Assembly: GCA_002384815.1 (NCBI GenBank)
Contig: DGBN01000057.1
Location: 1-9,777, forward strand
Source: Oxalobacteraceae bacterium UBA4003
Lineage (GTDB): Bacteria > Pseudomonadota > Gammaproteobacteria > Burkholderiales > Burkholderiaceae_D
Length of the DNA stretch: 9,777 bases
Direction: 5' to 3'
Positions within the stretch are counted from its first letter, which is position 1. The number at the start of each line of letters is the position of its first letter. A program made the translations under genes and the position numbers. The notes beneath the pieces were generated by a model, which was not told the DNA's origin, searched no databases, and saw nothing but the letters and a program-made list of their open reading frames with translations. This document shows positions 5,561 through 9,777 of this stretch, in pieces.

Positions 5561-5589
5561 TTGAATCGCTTGGGTATTTCCGTTATACT
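5561..5589 (+). promoter_or_regulatory. Promoter of rpsO (TTGAAT-17-TATACT)
   Basis: TTGAAT at 5561-5566 and TATACT at 5584-5589 have the ideal 17-base spacing. Initiation near 5596 gives a leader of about 86 nt. This suits a strong constitutive ribosomal-protein promoter. Confidence 0.85.
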
Positions 5590-5597
5590 CCGGGGCT

Positions 5598-5650
5598 GGT
5601 CAGTTTGACCTGTTCTATTAATCGTTGTTCACGGTGTGTGGGGTGAGAAC
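5598..5650 (+). promoter_or_regulatory. Structured 5' leader of rpsO
   Basis: A perfect hairpin GGTCA-GTT-TGACC (5598-5610) lies at the very 5' end of the predicted mRNA. A second possible stem, GTTCAC with GTGAGAAC (5627-5632, 5643-5650, one bulge), lies 31 nt before the start codon. S15 represses its own translation through leader structures in several bacteria, so this is a candidate autoregulatory site. I do not recognise it as any of the known S15-binding leader types. Confidence 0.4.
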
Positions 5651-5681
5651 TCTGTGCATCGCATGTGAAAGGTAATTCAAT

Positions 5682-5951
5682 ATGTCTATCGAAAAAACAA
5701 GTAAAGCTGCCATCGTCGCAGATAATGCACGTGGCGCAAACGATACCGGATCTCCGGAAGTGCAAGTCGCTCTGTTGACCGCACGTATCAACGACCTCAA
5801 CGGTCACTTCAAAGCACACTCGAAAGATCACCATTCCCGTCGCGGTTTGATCATGATGGTTAACCGTCGCAAGAGCCTGCTGTCTTACTTGAAAAACAAG
5901 GACGCAACACGCTATCGTGATCTGATCGCAAAGCTCGGCCTGCGCAAGTAA
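5682..5951 (+). CDS. rpsO: 30S ribosomal protein S15
   Basis: This small-subunit primary binding protein contacts the three-way junction and helix 22 of 16S rRNA and helps form bridge B4 to the 50S subunit. At 89 residues it has the usual length. It carries the family blocks TGSPEVQVALLTARI (22-36) and HFKAHSKDHHSRRGLIMMVNRRKSLLSYLK (42-71), with the rRNA-contacting KDHHSRRGL. The start ATG has AAAGG about eight bases upstream. The gene has its own promoter and terminator, then pnp, the same rpsO-pnp pairing as in enterobacteria. Confidence 0.98.
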   Translation: MSIEKTSKAAIVADNARGANDTGSPEVQVALLTARINDLNGHFKAHSKDHHSRRGLIMMVNRRKSLLSYLKNKDATRYRDLIAKLGLRK

Positions 5952-5984
5952 TTCGTTTGCGTTATTTTACCCGGCTTGCATAGA

Positions 5985-6027
5985 AAAATGCCTGCGTCAG
6001 TTTCCTGATGCGGGCATTTTGTCTTTT
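5985..6027 (+). terminator. Intrinsic terminator after rpsO
   Basis: A 16-bp stem with two G-T positions (5985-6000 with 6005-6020) around a TTTC loop is followed by TTTTGTCTTTT. It separates rpsO from pnp, although read-through to pnp is common in this pairing. Confidence 0.88.
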
Positions 6028-6095
6028 AGCAGTTTGCAGTTTGGTAATTTCAGTAATGTGTTGCCCGGTAATCTTGAGTTGAGTAATAAAGCGAA

Positions 6096-6110
6096 CCATC
6101 ATCTTGATGG
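6096..6110 (+). promoter_or_regulatory. Stem-loop in the pnp leader
   Basis: CCATCA-TCT-TGATGG forms a six-pair hairpin, extendable by CG/CG beyond a short internal loop, about 65 nt before the pnp start. In E. coli PNPase autoregulates through an RNase III-cleaved leader hairpin. This stem is shorter than that one, so the analogy is only suggestive. A weak TTGCCC-17-TAATAA pair (6061-6089) just upstream may be a pnp promoter. Confidence 0.35.
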
Positions 6111-6174
6111 AACGTTTGTGGTGAGGTGAACGACAGCGCCTGAAAATCTGTCGGTAAAATTAGAAAGGAACACC

Positions 6175-8307
6175 GTGTTTAATAAAGTCACTAAAACTTT
6201 CCAGTATGGTCAACATACGGTCACACTTGAAACCGGCGAAATCGCCCGTCAAGCTTCCGGTGCCGTACTCGTCTCGATCGAAGATACGGTCGTACTCGCA
6301 ACGGTAGTCGCTCGCAAAGATGCAAAACCAGGTCAGGATTTCTTCCCGTTGACCGTTGATTATGCAGAAAAAACCTACGCTGCCGGTCGTATTCCAGGCG
6401 GCTTCTTCAAACGTGAAGGTCGTCCTTCCGAAAAAGAAACACTGACATCGCGTCTGATCGATAGGCCGATTCGTCCGCTGTTCCCGGAAGGTTATTTGAA
6501 CGAAGTTCAAATCATCATTCACGTCGTCTCGGTCAATCCTGAGATTGACCCGGACATCGCTGCGATGATAGGTGCATCGGCCGCCTTGTCGGTATCCGGC
6601 ATTCCATTCGCAGGCCCGCTGGGTGCTGCTCGCGTCGGTTATATCGATGGTCAATATGTATTGAACCCGACGGCATCGCAATTGAAGACATCGCAAATGG
6701 ATCTGGTTGTTGCCGGTACCGAAACTGCAGTGTTGATGGTTGAGTCTGAAGCACAACAATTGTCCGAAGAAGTTATGCTCGGTGCGGTTGTGTTCGGCCA
6801 TGATCAAATGAAAGCAGTCATCGATGCGATTCACGACTTGGTGCGTGATGGTGGCAAGCCGGAAGTGCAATGGGCGCCGCCAGCAAAGAACGAAGCCTTG
6901 ATCGCACGCGTAGCGCACTTTGCAGAAGAAAAATTGCGCGCGGCGTACCAAACCAAAGACAAGCAGGCACGTACTGCAAAACTGAAAGATGCATTTGCTG
7001 AAGTGAATACTGAACTTGCTGCAGAAGCGACGTCGGTTGGCGGTGTTGCTCCTGATTCTGCCGAAGTGGGCAATATCCTGTTCGATCTGGAAGCAAAAAT
7101 CGTTCGTTCGCAAATCCTTGATGGCGAACCACGCATCGATGGTCGCGATACTCGTACCGTGCGCCCAATTTCGATCCGTACCGGCGTCTTGCCGCGTACT
7201 CATGGTTCGGCATTGTTTACCCGTGGCGAAACGCAGGCATTGGTGATTGCAACTCTTGGTACCGCACGCGACGAACAAAAAATCGATGCACTGATGGGCG
7301 AGTACTCGGATCGCTTTATGATGCATTACAACATGCCTCCGTTCGCGACTGGCGAAACCGGTCGTTTCGGTACGCCTAAACGTCGTGAAATCGGTCACGG
7401 CCGTCTGGCCAAACGTGCATTGGTTGCAGCCTTGCCGGCACCGGAAGATTTCAGCTACTCGGTACGTCTGGTTTCGGAAATCACCGAATCCAACGGTTCC
7501 TCGTCCATGGCTTCAGTCTGCGGCGGCTGTCTGGCATTGATGGACGCTGGCGTGCCTATGCAGGCGCACGTTGCTGGTATTGCAATGGGTTTGATCAAGG
7601 ACGGCGGCAAATTTGCAGTCTTGAGTGACATTCTCGGCGACGAAGATCACCTCGGCGATATGGACTTTAAAGTGGCTGGCACCGCAAACGGTATTACTGC
7701 TTTGCAAATGGACATCAAAATCCAGGGCATCACCAAGGAAATCATGCAAGTCGCTTTGGCGCAAGCCAAGGAAGGTCGCGTACATATCCTTGGCGAAATG
7801 GAAAAGGCCGTGCCAAGCGGCACGACGGGTGAATTGTCTGATTTCGCACCACGCCTGATCACCATCAAGATCAATCCGGAAAAAATTCGTGACGTGATTG
7901 GCAAGGGTGGTGCAGTGATTCGCGCACTGACCGAAGAAACCGGCACCCAAATCGATATCAGCGATGAAGGTGTGGTCACCATCGCTTCCGTCGACGCAAC
8001 TGCCGGCCAGGAAGCCAAGCGCCGTATCGAAGAACTGACTGCGTCGGTTGAAGTCGGCAAGGTCTATGAGGGTACGGTTCTGAAATTGCTGGATTTCGGC
8101 GCGATTGTTCAAGTGATGCCAGGCAAGGACGGCTTGCTGCACATCAGTCAAATCGCCAACGAGCGTGTCAATGCAGTTGCTGATTACCTGAAAGAAGGTC
8201 AGCAAGTACGCGTCAAAGTTCTGGAAACAGACGACCGTGGTCGTTTGAAACTGTCGATGAAGGCAGCGCTTGCAGAAGAAAATCCGGAAGCGGCGCCGCA
8301 AGAGTAA
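6175..8307 (+). CDS. pnp: Polynucleotide phosphorylase (PNPase)
   Basis: This 3'-5' exoribonuclease releases nucleoside diphosphates using phosphate. It works in mRNA decay, alone or with RNase E and RhlB, as a trimeric ring. The 710 residues are the normal length. The order is RNase PH domain 1 (about 10-140, FFKREGRPSE from 77), an all-alpha linker domain (about 145-300), RNase PH domain 2 (about 320-540), KH domain (about 560-615, GKGG loop 576-579) and S1 domain (about 626-697). Catalytic D491, D497 and K499 in GDEDHLGDMDFK match E. coli D486, D492 and K494. The start codon is GTG, with AAGGA five bases upstream (6165-6169); MFNKVTKTFQYG is the expected N-terminus. A strong terminator follows the gene. 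Confidence 0.98.
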   Translation: MFNKVTKTFQYGQHTVTLETGEIARQASGAVLVSIEDTVVLATVVARKDAKPGQDFFPLTVDYAEKTYAAGRIPGGFFKREGRPSEKETLTSRLIDRPIRPLFPEGYLNEVQIIIHVVSVNPEIDPDIAAMIGASAALSVSGIPFAGPLGAARVGYIDGQYVLNPTASQLKTSQMDLVVAGTETAVLMVESEAQQLSEEVMLGAVVFGHDQMKAVIDAIHDLVRDGGKPEVQWAPPAKNEALIARVAHFAEEKLRAAYQTKDKQARTAKLKDAFAEVNTELAAEATSVGGVAPDSAEVGNILFDLEAKIVRSQILDGEPRIDGRDTRTVRPISIRTGVLPRTHGSALFTRGETQALVIATLGTARDEQKIDALMGEYSDRFMMHYNMPPFATGETGRFGTPKRREIGHGRLAKRALVAALPAPEDFSYSVRLVSEITESNGSSSMASVCGGCLALMDAGVPMQAHVAGIAMGLIKDGGKFAVLSDILGDEDHLGDMDFKVAGTANGITALQMDIKIQGITKEIMQVALAQAKEGRVHILGEMEKAVPSGTTGELSDFAPRLITIKINPEKIRDVIGKGGAVIRALTEETGTQIDISDEGVVTIASVDATAGQEAKRRIEELTASVEVGKVYEGTVLKLLDFGAIVQVMPGKDGLLHISQIANERVNAVADYLKEGQQVRVKVLETDDRGRLKLSMKAALAEENPEAAPQE

Positions 8308-8341
8308 GCAGTCTGAATCAGGCTTGCCTGAATGTAAAAAT

Positions 8342-8378
8342 AAAAACCGCCCATTGCACATGCACTGGGCGGTTTTTT
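8342..8378 (+). terminator. Intrinsic terminator after pnp
   Basis: AAAAACCGCCCA (8342-8353) pairs with TGGGCGGTTTTTT (8366-8378), giving a GC-rich stem that ends in six Ts. The A-run on the left side would allow function in both directions. Confidence 0.92.
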
Positions 8379-8379
8379 A

Positions 8380-8393
8380 TTGACCTGGGTCAA
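8380..8393. promoter_or_regulatory. Palindrome upstream of the tpiA promoter
   Basis: TTGACC-TG-GGTCAA is a perfect inverted repeat ten bases before the -35 box of tpiA, which repeats the same TTGACC half-site. It could be an operator, but no regulator is known from the sequence. Confidence 0.4.
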
Positions 8394-8402
8394 GTATCTA
8401 GT

Positions 8403-8432
8403 TTGACCATGCTTGCTGCAACAAGCTAGAAT
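8403..8432 (+). promoter_or_regulatory. Promoter of tpiA (TTGACC-18-TAGAAT)
   Basis: TTGACC (8403-8408) and TAGAAT (8427-8432) each match five of six consensus positions, with an 18-base spacer. The spacer contains the dyad GCTTG-CTGCAA-CAAGC (8411-8426). Initiation near 8439 leaves a leader of about 20 nt. Confidence 0.8.
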
Positions 8433-8460
8433 AGCGGGTTATTAGAATTCTGGATTTCAT

Positions 8461-9207
8461 ATGCGCCGCAAACTCGTCGCAGGCAACTGGAAAATGAATG
8501 GCGGTATCGATGCCAACGCAATGTTGCTGGCAGAGATCAAAGCCGAGTTTGGGGGCGCTGCATGTGATGCCGCAGTGTGTGTTCCAGCACCTTATCTTGC
8601 CCAATGCCAATCCTTGTTGGCAGGGAGTGCGATTGCACTCGGTGCGCAAGATGTGTCTATGCATGATGCAGGTGCTTATACCGGTGAAGTGTCGGCTGCG
8701 ATGTTGCTGGAATTTTCCTGTCGCTATGTGATTGTCGGTCACTCGGAACGGCGTGCATATTTCAGCGAGACGAATGAGCTGGTAGCGCAGAAAACAGTGC
8801 GTGCCTTGAGTGCTGGTTTGGTGCCCATCGTCTGTGTCGGTGAAACGCTGGAGCAGCGCGAAGCAGGGCAGACCGATGAAATCGTGGGTCGACAAATCGA
8901 TGCGGTGTTGTCATCGATTGCAGAAAATGATCTGGCGAAAATAGTTGTGGCGTACGAACCGGTGTGGGCAATTGGAACCGGCAAGACGGCAACGCCGGAC
9001 ATGGCACAGGAAGTCCATGCGATGTTGCGCAAGCGCCTGCAGGCAAGGAATGCGCAAGCTGCAATGGAAGCAAGAATTTTGTACGGTGGCAGCATGAAGC
9101 CCGATAACGCCCAAGAGTTGCTTGCCATGCCGGATATTGATGGTGGCCTGATAGGTGGAGCGGCATTGAAGGCGGCGGATTTTCTGGCGATTATCCGTGC
9201 AGCATAG
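8461..9207 (+). CDS. tpiA: Triosephosphate isomerase
   Basis: This cytoplasmic TIM-barrel enzyme interconverts dihydroxyacetone phosphate and glyceraldehyde 3-phosphate in glycolysis and gluconeogenesis. At 248 residues it has the usual length. Active-site residues are N9 and K11 (GNWKMN), the electrophile H94 in GHSERR, and the base E166 in AYEPVWAIGTGKTAT, which also holds the mobile loop 6. The phosphate-binding segments are GGS (209-211) and GGLIGGA (228-234). The ATG is preceded only by a weak GGAT. The gene has its own promoter and is followed after 41 nt by secG, so the two may be co-transcribed. Confidence 0.98.
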   Translation: MRRKLVAGNWKMNGGIDANAMLLAEIKAEFGGAACDAAVCVPAPYLAQCQSLLAGSAIALGAQDVSMHDAGAYTGEVSAAMLLEFSCRYVIVGHSERRAYFSETNELVAQKTVRALSAGLVPIVCVGETLEQREAGQTDEIVGRQIDAVLSSIAENDLAKIVVAYEPVWAIGTGKTATPDMAQEVHAMLRKRLQARNAQAAMEARILYGGSMKPDNAQELLAMPDIDGGLIGGAALKAADFLAIIRAA

Positions 9208-9248
9208 GTCGCTGGCTTTATTACGAATTACCTAAAACTGGAAATTAA

Positions 9249-9647
9249 ATGAATAGTTTGAATACCATCATCGTCGTTGTTCAAGTGCTGTCTGCATTGA
9301 CGATTGTCGGACTCGTATTGCTGCAGCATGGTAAGGGTGCCGATATGGGCGCATCTTTCGGTTCGGGTGCGTCGGGAAGTTTGTTCGGTGCTACCGGGTC
9401 GTCGAATTTCCTGTCGAAGCTTACCGGTGTTGCAGCGACTGTTTTCTTTGCTGCGACATTGGGTCTTGCATTCATCGGCAACAAGCCTGCGCAAACCAGT
9501 GCAGGCGTGATGGAAAATATACCGGTGTCTGCGGTTCCAGGAGCGGAAATCAAGCCTGAAGAAGTGCCGGGTGCAGCTGCAAATGTGCAGCCTGCTGTGC
9601 CTGCATCTCCGTCTGAAAAAGAGCAGTCGAATCAGATTCCGAAGTAA
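9249..9647 (+). CDS. secG: Protein translocase subunit SecG
   Basis: SecG is the inner-membrane subunit of the SecYEG channel and assists SecA-driven preprotein export. The 132-residue protein has two transmembrane helices (about 4-25 and 58-77). Between them is the conserved cytoplasmic loop LLQHGKGADMGASFGSGASGSLFG (24-47). Residues 78-132 form a Pro/Ala/Glu-rich tail that is variable in this family and probably disordered. GGAA lies five to eight bases before the ATG. The position between tpiA and tRNA-Leu is the common Burkholderiales order, in which nuo genes usually follow. Confidence 0.97.
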   Translation: MNSLNTIIVVVQVLSALTIVGLVLLQHGKGADMGASFGSGASGSLFGATGSSNFLSKLTGVAATVFFAATLGLAFIGNKPAQTSAGVMENIPVSAVPGAEIKPEEVPGAAANVQPAVPASPSEKEQSNQIPK

Positions 9648-9715
9648 CTAAGTATTAGTACGTATGTAAAGAGTATAAAAGCCCTTTTTTTATCATGTTT
9701 TGATGCAATTGTAGA

Positions 9716-9745
9716 TTGAGCAAAGGTCTTAAAGCGGGTTAAAAT
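9716..9745 (+). promoter_or_regulatory. Promoter of tRNA-Leu (TTGAGC-18-TAAAAT)
   Basis: TTGAGC at 9716-9721 and TAAAAT at 9740-9745 precede the mature tRNA start at 9757 by 11 bases, as expected for a tRNA promoter with a short 5' leader. A T-run (9685-9691) upstream may help end secG transcription, but no convincing stem precedes it. Confidence 0.7.
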
Positions 9746-9756
9746 GTAGGGCTAAT

Positions 9757-9777
9757 GCCGACGTGGTGAAATTGGTA
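9757..9777 (+). tRNA. tRNA-Leu, 5' part (cut by window end)
   Basis: The sequence GCCGACGTGGTGAAATTGGT and the following A match the acceptor 5' strand and D-arm of bacterial leucine tRNAs, including the TGGTGAAATTGGTA D-region. The anticodon is outside the window. A tRNA-Leu gene after secG is usual in this bacterial group. Confidence 0.85.

Noticed and set aside
6160..7398. 412-residue open frame antisense to pnp
   Set aside because: It mirrors the codon bias of pnp, is rich in Cys, His, Phe and Arg without any family pattern, and has no ribosome site or promoter.
7513..8361. 282-residue open frame antisense to the 3' part of pnp
   Set aside because: It is a shadow frame of a conserved gene, runs through the pnp terminator, and has no recognisable domain.
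1..9777. CRISPR array or tandem repeat array
   Set aside because: No regularly spaced repeats were seen on reading through; the only long repeats are the att pair and the inverted repeats reported.

Overview
The window reads as a piece of a betaproteobacterial chromosome, most likely Burkholderiales and perhaps Oxalobacteraceae. The rpsO-pnp ... tpiA-secG-tRNA-Leu order is typical of that group from general knowledge, and the protein sequences fit. The family-level placement is inference. A compact mobile element has inserted into a tRNA-Arg gene beside these housekeeping genes.

Left part (1-4840): a complete tRNA-Arg(ACG) gene is followed by an integrated element. Its borders are 45-bp direct repeats with 44 matches (33-77 and 4796-4840). 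They start exactly at the first base of the anticodon loop and run to the 3' CCA, so the excised circle would be 4763 bp. The minus strand carries one operon: orf128 (unknown function), a replication initiator of the RstA/Rep_trans type, a small helix-turn-helix excisionase-like protein, and a tyrosine integrase next to the tRNA. The plus strand carries one divergent cargo gene, an about 450-residue protein with an R-x4-H motif that suggests a HEPN ribonuclease and hence a possible phage-defence role. Between the two arms lies a near-perfect 24-bp inverted repeat that may be the replication origin or a control site. No capsid, secretion, morphogenesis or conjugation gene is present, so the element looks like an integrating rolling-circle plasmid or a phage satellite.

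Right part (4841-9777): this is ordinary core genome. It holds the displaced terminator of the tRNA gene, a BamE/OmlA-like outer-membrane lipoprotein (minus strand), then rpsO (ribosomal protein S15), pnp (polynucleotide phosphorylase), tpiA (triosephosphate isomerase), secG (Sec translocon subunit) and the first 21 bases of a tRNA-Leu gene. rpsO, tpiA and the tRNA-Leu gene have recognisable sigma-70 promoters, and rpsO and pnp end in clear intrinsic terminators. pnp starts with GTG.

The most interesting part is the small element: a self-contained Int/Xis/Rep module paired with a single HEPN-like cargo gene across a large palindrome.
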